NCBI RefSeq assembly: GCF_022012395.1
Contig: NZ_JAKLTQ010000002.1
Span: 1-64,000, forward strand
Reading direction: 5' to 3'
Source of the DNA: Arthrobacter hankyongi
GTDB lineage: Bacteria > Actinomycetota > Actinomycetes > Actinomycetales > Micrococcaceae
Length of the DNA stretch: 64,000 bases
Shown here: positions 36,928-44,853 of the stretch, piece by piece
Numbering within the stretch: the first letter of the stretch is position 1
How the letters are laid out: each line of letters starts with the position of its first letter
The notes under the pieces: generated by a model
What the model was told of the DNA's origin: nothing
The model's database searches: none
Seen by the model: only the letters and a program-made list of their open reading frames with translations
Translations under genes and position numbers: made by a program

Positions 36928-37382
36928 CGGAACCGGTGCGCCGTACCCTGACCGGACTGGCCCCGCGTGCGGCCAGGGATAAGGGCGTCGGCCGGCTGAT
37001 CCGGGCCAATCGGCAGGACGCACCGGTGGCGCCGGCAGCTGCGGAGCCTGCCCGGGCAGCCGGGGCGCCCGCCGCATCGACGCCGGAACAAACGGAGTCT
37101 GGAACTCACAGAGTTCCGAAGTACCTGCAGCTGCGGCGTCGCGAAGCCCGGGTCTACGACGAGCAAGCCGACGCGCTCACCGTCCTCGCCCGGCGCCTGA
37201 ACAACGGCAGGCAGTCGCCGGACGGAAAGACCACGGGGGAGCGGATCACCGACAACACCCTGCTGCGGCTGGCCATCGACCTCCTGCTCGCCCGCGCGGA
37301 CGAGCTTGAGGGCACAACCGAGGAGGAACTGGCGGCAAGCCTCGGGCTGGAGCCGCGGAGGCTGGGGACGGAACCCAAATAA
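36924..37382 (+). CDS. small DNA-binding partner of ParA (ribbon-helix-helix-like)
   Basis: A 152-residue basic protein. The first ~65 residues are Ala/Pro-rich and probably disordered. The C-terminal part (KTTGERITDNTLLRLAIDLLLARADEL) resembles a ribbon-helix-helix DNA-binding domain, as found in small ParB/ParG-like partition partners. It is translationally coupled to parA (ATGA overlap). By position it is the centromere-binding and autorepressing partner. The assignment is from context and a weak motif match. Confidence 0.65.
   Translation: MTEPVRRTLTGLAPRAARDKGVGRLIRANRQDAPVAPAAAEPARAAGAPAASTPEQTESGTHRVPKYLQLRRREARVYDEQADALTVLARRLNNGRQSPDGKTTGERITDNTLLRLAIDLLLARADELEGTTEEELAASLGLEPRRLGTEPK
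37101..37117. repeat. GGAACTC-N3-GAGTTCC inverted repeat inside the ParA-partner gene
   Basis: A perfect 7-base inverted repeat within the coding sequence, preceded by AACGGAGTCTG, the same 11 bases found beside the upstream repeat at 35883. The shared vocabulary (AGTCTG, GAGTTC/GAACTC) suggests that both are sites for the same DNA-binding protein. Confidence 0.5.
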
Positions 37383-37384
37383 TA

Positions 37385-37432
37385 ACGACGGCGGCGGCCG
37401 GCATCCGTACGGAAGCCGGCCGCCGCCGTCGT
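37385..37432. terminator. bidirectional terminator, 18-bp perfect GC-rich stem
   Basis: ACGACGGCGGCGGCCGGC (37385-37402) and its exact complement (37415-37432) around a 12-base loop that itself contains CCGTACGG. It separates the convergent partition cassette and the dioxygenase gene. Confidence 0.8.
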
Positions 37433-37468
37433 CAGGTAAGCAAGCCTCAGCGGCTGCCGCCGTGGTGG

Positions 37469-38407
37469 TTATTTGAGGACGGCGGTGGTGACGCCGAAGC
37501 CGGCGATGTATTCCTTGATCGGCTGGTAGAACTCGTAGGTCACGTCGTATTCGCCGCAGGCGCGCAGGGCGGAGTACGCGGCGACCCAGGTGCGTACCTC
37601 GTGGGAGGAGTGTCCGGCGGCGGCGTCCATGTCGTCGGCGTTGTAGGCATCGAAGGCTTCGACGTTGCCGGACTTGCAGACCTCCAGGAACGCGCGGTCC
37701 CAATCGGGGTTCAGGTCCATGATGGTGGCTTCGCCGGCGGCGAACTTGATCGCGGTGTTGATGGTGTTGGCCTCGCGGGCGGCGCGGGCTTCGGGGGTGG
37801 GATGGCGGCCCTCGGTGAGGAAGGCGCGCTGTTCCTCGGTGGCGGTGGCGATCTGCGGTACCGGCGGGTCGTGGGAGAGCCCGCCGGAGCCGATGAACAG
37901 GACCTTCTTGTCCGTGTTCCGGAAGTATTCGCCCACGGCCTGGCCGAACTTGCGGACCCGGGAGACCTTGGTGAACGGCCGGGCGACGGAGTTGACGAAG
38001 ATCGGGATGACCGGTGTCTTGTCCAGGCCGCCGAAGATGATTTCCATCGGCTGCACGGCGCCGTGGTCCACCTCCATCTTCCGGGAGATCGCGGTGTCGA
38101 TGTCCTGGTCGATCACGTAGGCGGCGAGGTCCTCGGCGGTTCCGGTGGGGACGTTGATCGGTCCTTCCCAAGAGTTGTAGTCGCCGGTGCCCAGGGCCTC
38201 GTAGCCGATGCAGAACGGGGGCATCAGGTCGTAGAAGAAGCCGTTGTAGTGGTCCGGGCCGAAGTTGATGACCAGGTCCGGGTTGAACTCCCGGGCGAAT
38301 TCGCGGACCTGGTCGAAGGCGGCCTCGACGGCGGCCTTGACCTCGGCCGGCGGGTTGGTGTGTTCCAGCAGCGGGCTGTGGGACATGCAGATCAAAGCCT
38401 GGGTCAC
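37469..38407 (-). CDS. mhpB: 3-carboxyethylcatechol 2,3-dioxygenase
   Basis: A 312-residue class III (LigB-type) extradiol dioxygenase. ALICMSHSPLLEH, NFGPDHYNGFFYDLMPPFCIG and MEVDHGAVQPMEIIFG carry the Fe(II)-binding and catalytic His residues. FIGSGGLSHDPPVPQI is the distal family motif. It opens the ring of 3-(2,3-dihydroxyphenyl)propionate. GTG 38407 is supported by AAAGGAG upstream. It is on the far side of the partition cassette from mhpDFE. Confidence 0.95.
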   Translation of the reverse strand: MTQALICMSHSPLLEHTNPPAEVKAAVEAAFDQVREFAREFNPDLVINFGPDHYNGFFYDLMPPFCIGYEALGTGDYNSWEGPINVPTGTAEDLAAYVIDQDIDTAISRKMEVDHGAVQPMEIIFGGLDKTPVIPIFVNSVARPFTKVSRVRKFGQAVGEYFRNTDKKVLFIGSGGLSHDPPVPQIATATEEQRAFLTEGRHPTPEARAAREANTINTAIKFAAGEATIMDLNPDWDRAFLEVCKSGNVEAFDAYNADDMDAAAGHSSHEVRTWVAAYSALRACGEYDVTYEFYQPIKEYIAGFGVTTAVLK

Positions 38408-38487
38408 GGCGGTGCTCCTTTGGTTGGGCTAAGAGAGCAGCCAGGGGTCCCCGGACGCGAAGCATGCGGGGAGGCTGCGAACGGAAA

Positions 38488-39348
38488 TCAGCGGGTGATG
38501 CCGTGGGCGGCCAGGTAGTCCTTGATGACGGTGTTGAATTCCTCGGCGCGTTCGACCTGGGACCAGTGGCCGCACTGGCTGAAGATGTGCGCGTCCGCGT
38601 TCGGGATGACGTTAAGCAGTTCCCAGGTGCGGGAGACCGGGATGACGACGTCCTGCATCCCGTGGATCAGCAGTACCGGGATCTCAAGCTTGGCCAGCAC
38701 CTCGAAGTCCAGCGGCAGCGCGTCCCGGTCCCGGTCCCGGGCGGTAACGACCTCGATCAGCCGGTCCGAGGCGGTGTCGTTCAGCGCGGCCGCGTAGCGC
38801 AGCGAGACCAGCTCGTCGGTGACCAGCGACTTGTCCACGACGAACTGCTCCAGGGTGCGGCGGATGCCGGCCTCGGACAGTTCCGGCTTGGCGTGCCCGG
38901 CCAGCGCGGCGGTCTTCTTCGCCCCGCCGGTGCCCATGGACACGATGCCCAGCAGGCGTTCTGGGAAGTCGATGGCGAACTGCATGGCGACCCAGCCGCC
39001 GATCGAGTTGCCCACGATCCAGGTCTTCTCGATGCCCAGCGCGTCCAGCACGCGCACCGCGTGGCGGACCCATTCCCGGATCCCATACTCGGTGCCTTCG
39101 GCGACCACGCTCTGGCCGTAGCCAATCGAGTCGATCGCGATGCAGCGGCCGGTTTCGGAGAGCTCGGGCAGGTTCAGCCACCAGTTGGCCGCGGCGGTCA
39201 CCCCGGTCCCGGACCCGTGCAGGAACAGGATCGGGGTGCCCTCGCCAGCCTCGTGGTAGTGCGTCAGCTCGCCCGGAGCCGTTTCGAGCCACTTGTCCTC
39301 GAGGCCAAAGAACGAATCAGTTTTGTAGTCGGGAATCTGGATGGTCAT
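38488..39348 (-). CDS. mhpC: 2-hydroxy-6-oxonona-2,4-dienedioate hydrolase
   Basis: A 286-residue alpha/beta hydrolase. The nucleophile Ser lies in GNSIGGW, the Asp in HGMQDVVIP and the His in CGHWSQVE, the set expected for meta-cleavage-product hydrolases; LHGSGTGVTAAANWWLNLPEL forms the oxyanion region. It cleaves the ring-fission product to 2-hydroxypenta-2,4-dienoate and succinate. ATG 39348 has GGAAGG upstream. It lies 80 bases upstream of mhpB in the same operon. Confidence 0.94.
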   Translation of the reverse strand: MTIQIPDYKTDSFFGLEDKWLETAPGELTHYHEAGEGTPILFLHGSGTGVTAAANWWLNLPELSETGRCIAIDSIGYGQSVVAEGTEYGIREWVRHAVRVLDALGIEKTWIVGNSIGGWVAMQFAIDFPERLLGIVSMGTGGAKKTAALAGHAKPELSEAGIRRTLEQFVVDKSLVTDELVSLRYAAALNDTASDRLIEVVTARDRDRDALPLDFEVLAKLEIPVLLIHGMQDVVIPVSRTWELLNVIPNADAHIFSQCGHWSQVERAEEFNTVIKDYLAAHGITR

Positions 39349-39388
39349 GTTTTTCCTTCCGGGAAGTTTCTTGGCTGAGGTTGGGACG

Positions 39389-41143
39389 CTACTTGGCCAG
39401 CACCGCGGCGTCGTCGGCAATCACGACGCCGGCTGGCTCGGCCGGTGCGATGAAGGCCATCGAGCGCAGGATCGCGTCCAAGGTGGCGGGGGCGTGCTGG
39501 GTCAGGCACGCGCCGGCGACGAAACGGTCGGGGCGCAGGAAGACCAGCGGGGTCGGGCGGTCATCGAACCACTTCTTCATCCGGCCGGTGTGGTCGCCGA
39601 GCACCAGGACGTCCTCGCCCATATACTGTTCAGCCCATTCGCGCTGGGTCTCCGGCAGGATGCAGACCAGGCGCGCGCCGAGGGCGCGCAGCTTGTCCAG
39701 CGACTCCTGCGGGAGCACGTCCTTGGGGCTGTTGCCCCACACCACGACGGACCACCAGTTGCCGATGGCATCATCGAGCAGGACGTTCGGGGCGTCCTTG
39801 GAGTTGACCCGCGGCTGCGGGAACTGCAGGCCGACGGGGGAGACCTTGCTGTTGGCCGTCCGCACCGGGATCAGCCTGCTCGTGAGCACGGAGGCGGCGC
39901 GGCCGGACTCCTGCGTCGTCGGGTCAGCCAGGACGCCCTGCTTGTAGCGCGGCATCGGCTTGAACTTCATGTCCGCGAAGTAGCTCTTGACGGACGGGAA
40001 GAGGTTCAGCACCGACGAGGCGGCATCGCGTGCCAGGGCGCCGGCAGGGTTGGTGATCTTGATGAACTTTCCGAAGGTCATGGACAAATCCACCATGGCC
40101 TTGGCATGATCCTTGCGCTCGGCGGTGTAGGTGTCCAGCAGTTCGTCGCCGGCCTGTCCGGCGGTGACGGCGGCCAGCTTCCAGCCGAGGTTAGTGGCGT
40201 CGCGCATGGCGGAGTTCCAGCCTTGGCCCATCCACACCGGCATCAGGTGCGCGGCGTCGCCGGCGATCAGCTGGCGGCCCTTGCGGAAGGTGCCGGCCAC
40301 GCGGCCGTGGTGGGTGAAAACCCGGCGGCGGATGAAGTCCAGCTTGGACGGGTCCGGGACATGGTCCCGGAGTAGGTTGTCCACGTACGCCGGATCGGTG
40401 ACCTGCTCCTCGGTTTCGTCGTCGTGCAGCATGAATTCCCAGCGGCGCACCGCGTGCGGCAGGCCGATGGACACATAGGGCCGCTTCGGGTCCGCGCCCA
40501 GGAAGACGTTCGGGGTGCCCAGCGGATCGTTGTTCACGTCCACCACCAGCCAGCGGGTCGACGGCGATTCACCCTCGAAGCTCACGGCCATCCGTTTGCG
40601 GGTGGGGGACTTGCCGCCCTCGCAACCGACCAGGTACTGGGCCCGGAAGCGGCGTTCCTCCGCCTGGCCGTCCGGGCCGGTGGCCAGGGCGACGGCGGTG
40701 ACGCCGTCGGCGTCCTCCTTGACGTCCTCGACGCGGTGGCCGAAGAGCACCTGGACGTTGTCGAAGCGGGACAGCCCCTCGTAGAGTGCCCGGTCCACCT
40801 CGGGCTGGATGAACCCGTGCTTGCGGTCCCAGCCGAACTCGTCGGTCTGCGGATTGTTGACCAGGATGACCTTCCCGGCGCCGTTGACCAGCCGCATGAT
40901 GTGCTGCGGGTTGGTGTGCGGCTTGACCGTGTCCACCAGGCCCACGGTCTGGATGGTGCGGAACGACTCATCGTCCAGGCCAACGCCGCGCGGGTAGTCG
41001 ATGAGCTGGTCCATGGCTTCCAGTACGGTCACCTTGCGGCCGTACATGCCGAGGATGTTGGCCAGCATCAGTCCGGCCGGGCCGGCTCCGATCACCAGGA
41101 TTTCGGCGTCGGCCGGGTTGCTATCAGCGACTTCGTTGTTCAT
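39389..41143 (-). CDS. mhpA: 3-(3-hydroxyphenyl)propionate hydroxylase
   Basis: A 584-residue class A flavoprotein monooxygenase. FAD motif VIGAGPAGLMLAN (about 17-29), DG-type motif in the middle, GDAAHLMPVWMGQGWNSAMRDATNLGWKL and a C-terminal thioredoxin-like domain. It hydroxylates 3-(3-hydroxyphenyl)propionate to the catechol. ATG 41143 has GAAGAAAG upstream; GTG 41158 in frame is an alternative. It is the first gene of the mhpA-C-B operon, with an operator candidate 74 bases upstream. Confidence 0.93.
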   Translation of the reverse strand: MNNEVADSNPADAEILVIGAGPAGLMLANILGMYGRKVTVLEAMDQLIDYPRGVGLDDESFRTIQTVGLVDTVKPHTNPQHIMRLVNGAGKVILVNNPQTDEFGWDRKHGFIQPEVDRALYEGLSRFDNVQVLFGHRVEDVKEDADGVTAVALATGPDGQAEERRFRAQYLVGCEGGKSPTRKRMAVSFEGESPSTRWLVVDVNNDPLGTPNVFLGADPKRPYVSIGLPHAVRRWEFMLHDDETEEQVTDPAYVDNLLRDHVPDPSKLDFIRRRVFTHHGRVAGTFRKGRQLIAGDAAHLMPVWMGQGWNSAMRDATNLGWKLAAVTAGQAGDELLDTYTAERKDHAKAMVDLSMTFGKFIKITNPAGALARDAASSVLNLFPSVKSYFADMKFKPMPRYKQGVLADPTTQESGRAASVLTSRLIPVRTANSKVSPVGLQFPQPRVNSKDAPNVLLDDAIGNWWSVVVWGNSPKDVLPQESLDKLRALGARLVCILPETQREWAEQYMGEDVLVLGDHTGRMKKWFDDRPTPLVFLRPDRFVAGACLTQHAPATLDAILRSMAFIAPAEPAGVVIADDAAVLAK

Positions 41144-41216
41144 GGCTGCTTTCTTCACATCCGTGAAGGGGTTCCGCCGGCCTTGGGATCCGGCCCCCGG
41201 CGCCCCTTTGTGTATT

Positions 41217-41238
41217 TATCGCACTTATATATGCGATA
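41217..41238. promoter_or_regulatory. TATCGCA inverted repeat upstream of mhpA
   Basis: TATCGCA (41217-41223) and TGCGATA (41232-41238), 8 bases apart, in AT-rich DNA. Written as TATCGC-N10-GCGATA it matches the site before the MFS gene. A probable operator of the IclR protein encoded at 41334-42023. Confidence 0.7.
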
Positions 41239-41333
41239 TTTGCACTTCAATGACCGATATCACACCATGGATGAGGTGGGAGTGTCAAGGCCCACAGGAG
41301 GTTGTTTCCCCGGCCACGTGCCGTGGCGGCAGG

Positions 41334-42023
41334 TCAGGCCAGGCGGCTGGAGATCCGGGCCGCGGCGGCGATGATGGTGTTGCCGGCACCCTCCACAAGT
41401 TCCCGGCGGTTGGTAATGAGGTTGATGCAGGCCGGCGCGCCGCCGCCGGTGATGGGCGCCGCCAGACCGTACATGCCCGGTTCCACTTCGGCATAGGTGA
41501 CCGCATAGCCGCGGTCGCGCGCCAGCCGCAGGTCTTCCGGATCGTGGTCGGAGGGCGGGTAGCAGGCGCGGATGGCCAGTCCCGCGGCGCCGCGTTCGAG
41601 CGGGTGGCGGCTGCCCTGGGCGAAGGCAATGTGGTAGCCGACGCCCGTGGGTTCCACCACGGCCAGGGCGACGGCGTCGGGGCCTTCCTGTATCAGGACG
41701 GACACCGTGGACTGGAGTTCCCTGGCGACGTCGGCCAGCACCGGCAGGGCGGCGGCGCGCATGGCCGAATGTGCCGCGGCGGCCAGGCCCAGCAGGCCCG
41801 ACGCGCCGCGGTAGCGCCCGTCGTCGTTCCGGTGGATCAGGCCTTCGTCGGCCAGCGTGTTGAGGATCCGGTAGGCAATGGTGCGGTGGACGCCCAGCTG
41901 GTCGGCCACCTCCTGGATGGTCAGGCCGTCGCGTGCGACCGCAATCGACCTCAGTGCCTTCAGTCCGCGGGCCAGTGTCTGGGAGCCTGCGGTGCGCGAC
42001 GGGGCGGAGGGTTCGGCGGCCAT
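41334..42023 (-). CDS. IclR family transcriptional regulator
   Basis: A 229-residue IclR protein. The N-terminus (ARGLKALRSIAVARDGLTIQEVADQLGVHRTIAYRILNTLADEGLIHRN) is the winged helix; the effector domain follows, slightly short. I chose ATG 42023; longer frames run through an Arg-rich, non-family stretch. It lies between the mhpA operon and the MFS importer, both of which carry TATCGC-N10-GCGATA-type repeats upstream, so it probably regulates both. Confidence 0.87.
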   Translation of the reverse strand: MAAEPSAPSRTAGSQTLARGLKALRSIAVARDGLTIQEVADQLGVHRTIAYRILNTLADEGLIHRNDDGRYRGASGLLGLAAAAHSAMRAAALPVLADVARELQSTVSVLIQEGPDAVALAVVEPTGVGYHIAFAQGSRHPLERGAAGLAIRACYPPSDHDPEDLRLARDRGYAVTYAEVEPGMYGLAAPITGGGAPACINLITNRRELVEGAGNTIIAAAARISSRLA

Positions 42024-42147
42024 GAGTCCAAGGGTATCGGTAGCGTGCGCGGATGGGGTGGCACGAAGCCGCAGTGGAGGGCCCGCGCGGCGCCGACGGA
42101 GGATGTGGCGCTTGACACAAAGGGTGATCCCGAGCACTCTTTTAACA

Positions 42148-42173
42148 AATATCGCGCACAAGAGAGCGTTATT
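42148..42173. promoter_or_regulatory. TATCGC-N10-GCG(A/T)TA repeat upstream of MFS gene
   Basis: AATATCGC (42148-42155) and GCGTTATT (42166-42173) with a 10-base spacer, one mismatch in the right arm. It has the same spacing and half-sites as the mhpA site, and lies 20 bases upstream of the MFS start. Confidence 0.65.
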
Positions 42174-42192
42174 TACACGAAATGGAGTCATT

Positions 42193-43515
42193 ATGATCCC
42201 GTCGACCACCCAGGCAGGCAGCGCCGCACGCATCGAGGCGTCGGCGCATGGCCGCAACGGCCGCCTCGCCCTGGCGTCGAGCTACATCGGTTCGTCGCTG
42301 GAAATGTACGACTTTCTGCTGTACGGAACCGCAGCCAGCCTGGTCTTTCCCGCTCTCTTCTTCACCGGCGTGGAGCCGGGCCTGGCCATCGCGCTCTCCT
42401 TCGTCACCCTCGCCGCAGGCTACGTGGCCCGGCCCATCGGCGGCATCATCTTCGGCCACTTCGGCGACCGCCTGGGCCGCAAGAAAATGCTGGTGGTCAC
42501 GATGGCAATCATGGGCGCGGTGTCGGTGCTGGTGGGGCTGCTGCCCACCGCCGGGCAGATCGGCGTGGCTGCACCCATCGCCCTGGTGGCCCTGCGGGTC
42601 ATCCAGGGCATTGCGATGGGCGGCGAATGGGCCGGCGCCACACTGATGTCGATGGAGCACTCGAAGCCGGAACGACGCGGCTTCGGCGCCTCCATCGCGG
42701 TGTCCGGCGGTCCGTCCGGCGCGGTGCTGGCCACCCTCGTCCTCGGCGCCTTCGCACTGCTGCCGGAGGAGGACTTCATGGCCTGGGGCTGGCGGGTGCC
42801 CTTCCTGCTCTCCGTGGTGCTGCTGGCCGTCGGGCTGTTCCTGCGGGTCCGGGTCAAGGAATCCCCGGATTTCGAGAAGGCCCAGGAATCCGGGCAGTCC
42901 CACCGGGGTACCCCGCTGGCCGAAGTCTTCCGGCGCTACCCCAAGGAAGTCGCCCTGTCCGTGGTCGGCGGCCTGGCCCCGCTGTTCATGCAGTCGCTGC
43001 TGGCCACCTTCGCCCTCGGCTACGCCGTGCAGGCCGGGCACAGCCGCTCGGACGCGCTGCTGATGCTCACCATTGCCAATGCCATCCACATCTTCACCAT
43101 TCCGGCGGCGGCTCTCCTGTCCGACAAACTGGGCCGCCGCCGGGTCATGGTAGCGGGCGCCGCCCTGGGCATCGTGGGCATCTGGCCGATGTTCGCCCTG
43201 ATCGATGACGGTTCCACCGGGATGATGCTGCTTGGCTTCATCATCGGCAACCCGCTGATCCAGGCGCTGATGTACGGCCCGATGGGGGCCTGGATCGGTG
43301 AAATGTTCAGCACCAAGACCCGCTACACCGGACTGTCGCTCTCCTACCAGTTGGCCACCACCCTCGGTGCAGGTTTCGCTCCGCTGATCGCCAGCGCGCT
43401 GCTCCAGGCGGATGCGGGCTCCACCTCCCTGCTGGCAGCGTTCTTCGGCCTGCTCTGCGTCGTCAGCGCGCTGGCCTTCATCCTGGCCAAGGACCGCAAG
43501 GCCGTCGAGAGCTGA
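42193..43515 (+). CDS. MFS transporter, MHS family (aromatic acid importer)
   Basis: A 440-residue, 12-segment transporter of the metabolite:H+ symporter group. Signatures: SSLEMYDFLLYGTAASLVFPALFF, PIGGIIFGHFGDRLGRKKMLV (MHS loop motif), GGEWAGATLMSMEHSKPERRGF, and the second half-domain. I chose ATG 42193, with GGAG upstream, at the start of family homology. It sits in the mhp region and shares an operator type with mhpA, so it probably imports 3-(3-hydroxyphenyl)propionate or a related phenylpropanoid. Confidence 0.9.
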   Translation: MIPSTTQAGSAARIEASAHGRNGRLALASSYIGSSLEMYDFLLYGTAASLVFPALFFTGVEPGLAIALSFVTLAAGYVARPIGGIIFGHFGDRLGRKKMLVVTMAIMGAVSVLVGLLPTAGQIGVAAPIALVALRVIQGIAMGGEWAGATLMSMEHSKPERRGFGASIAVSGGPSGAVLATLVLGAFALLPEEDFMAWGWRVPFLLSVVLLAVGLFLRVRVKESPDFEKAQESGQSHRGTPLAEVFRRYPKEVALSVVGGLAPLFMQSLLATFALGYAVQAGHSRSDALLMLTIANAIHIFTIPAAALLSDKLGRRRVMVAGAALGIVGIWPMFALIDDGSTGMMLLGFIIGNPLIQALMYGPMGAWIGEMFSTKTRYTGLSLSYQLATTLGAGFAPLIASALLQADAGSTSLLAAFFGLLCVVSALAFILAKDRKAVES

Positions 43516-43538
43516 ACTGCAAAGGGCGAATACACACC

Positions 43539-43571
43539 GACGACGGCGGCAGGCTACCTGCCGCCGTCGTC
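43539..43571 (+). terminator. terminator after MFS gene, 15-bp perfect stem
   Basis: GACGACGGCGGCAGG (43539-43553), 3-base loop CTA, CCTGCCGCCGTCGTC (43557-43571). It lies 24 bases after the stop codon. No U-run follows, but the stem is strong. Confidence 0.78.
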
Positions 43572-44018
43572 CGCGTTCCGCATATGGTTCAGGCCTGGCG
43601 CAGCTGAGTGTGGTGGTTGGGGTGCATTCACCGGGCCTTTTTGCGGGCGGGGTATGCGCGAATCAGAGAAGCCAATGTTTGTAAGCATTTTTTCTCGGCG
43701 GGGGAGCGGCAGCCGGGTGTCGCGGTGAAGGACGCCGAGCGCAAGAGCTGGACCAAGACCGAACTGGACCGACTGCGCCCGTCCAAGCGCCGGCGCTCCA
43801 ACCGCCCCTCCGGGCACGCCACAGACCACGCCTCCCACACTGCCGATTCGACGATCGGAGACGACGCTGCATCAGCGTCCGTCTCGTAAGCCCGCGGCCG
43901 GGTACTCCACAGGGTGAGCACCTGCCGACGGTCATCCACAACAGCTGCATGAGGCACGCCCCTTGGCGGCGTGCCCGTGCCAGCGTCGAAGCATCAGCCG
44001 GACTCCAAGGAGAGCGCC
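43572..44018. other. scar-like intergenic region, possible gene remnant
   Basis: About 450 bases at the junction between the mhp region and the second island. A short rightward frame from about 43724 (VKDAERKSWTKTELDRLRPSKRRRSNRP) has charged, protein-like character for ~30 residues but no good start or family match. I regard it as a possible remnant. A TTTTTTC run lies near 43687-43693. Confidence 0.4.
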
Positions 44019-44351
44019 ATGGCCAAGACCCTTCCCGCCGACACCCAAGACCGCCTGCAGCAGGTGGCTGCCCTGCTCAGCGCCACCACCACCCAGCTGC
44101 TGGAGCATCCGGTCGCCCTCGACCGGGCCCCTGATCTGCTGGACCTGCACACCGCCGACGTCCAGGTGCGCCTGCACCTGGACCAAGCCCACCAGGACGT
44201 CCCGGACGTGCTGGTCACCGACCGCCCGGCGGTGCTGCTGGACGAGGCCATCCAGCTGCTGGATGCCCTGCCCGAACACGACCGTGCCGCCCTACACGGC
44301 CCGTACCTGGTGCTCGTGCGCGCCGCGGAGTGGGCGGGTGATCTGGGATGA
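44019..44351 (+). CDS. small hypothetical protein
   Basis: A 110-residue acidic helical protein (AKTLPADTQDRLQQVAALLSATTTQLLEHPVALDRAPDLLDLHTADVQ...), unrecognised. ATG 44019 has AAGGAGAG 6 bases upstream, a good site. Its stop overlaps the following, frameshifted gene by 4 bases (ATGA), so they were an operon. No membrane segment or signal. It is the only apparently intact gene in this junction zone. Confidence 0.65.
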   Translation: MAKTLPADTQDRLQQVAALLSATTTQLLEHPVALDRAPDLLDLHTADVQVRLHLDQAHQDVPDVLVTDRPAVLLDEAIQLLDALPEHDRAALHGPYLVLVRAAEWAGDLG

Positions 44352-44772
44352 GCGAAGACCTCACCACCGTCCAGGACATGTACGACCTGGGAAGACGCCA
44401 GGCGTATGCTTTCACCCGCCGACCCCTGCACGACGCCCGGGTCAAGCGAGCCTACGGCCAGCCGGTGCAGGCCCCGTACATCGTGGCCAGCCTGCCCCGC
44501 CTCATCGACAGCACCCGGTACACCACCAAGACCCACCTGCTTTACGCCACCGGCACCGGAGCCTCGCACCTGAACGGGTTCCGCAACCGGCTCACCAACT
44601 CGAGAACGCCCTGCAGAAACTGCCGCTGCGCGCGGCCGGCACCCCGGTGCCGGAACTGGCCACCGCGTGCCGCTACCTCGACGGCGGCGCAGACCTACTG
44701 CGCACCACCGTGCCCTACGCCCCACCGGGCCCTACGGCACCAGGGACCACGCAGTGCACGCGCTTGCTGTGA
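44348..44772 (+). pseudogene. hypothetical gene broken by a frameshift
   Basis: The first ~82 codons (MSEDLTTVQDMYDLGRRQAYAFTRRPLHDARVKRAYGQPVQAPYIVASLP...ASHLNGFRNRL) look like a normal soluble protein. After about 44590-44603 that frame degenerates into Arg/Cys/Pro-rich sequence. Another forward frame takes over with QLENALQKLPLRAAGTPVPELATACRYLDGGADLLRTTVPYAPPG and ends at 44772. One base change of length near 44596 therefore breaks the gene. Family and function are unknown. Confidence 0.68.
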
Positions 44773-44853
44773 TCAAGCTTGAGGGCCGAGGAACACCGCG
44801 GGGGTCTGCGTTCGGCGAAACATGCCCCGGCCCCACGGGCTGAGCCGCTGTGC

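Noticed and set aside
36378-38465. A 695-codon minus-strand frame through parA and mhpB
   Set aside because: Antisense to parA and out of frame with mhpB; no protein-like pattern.
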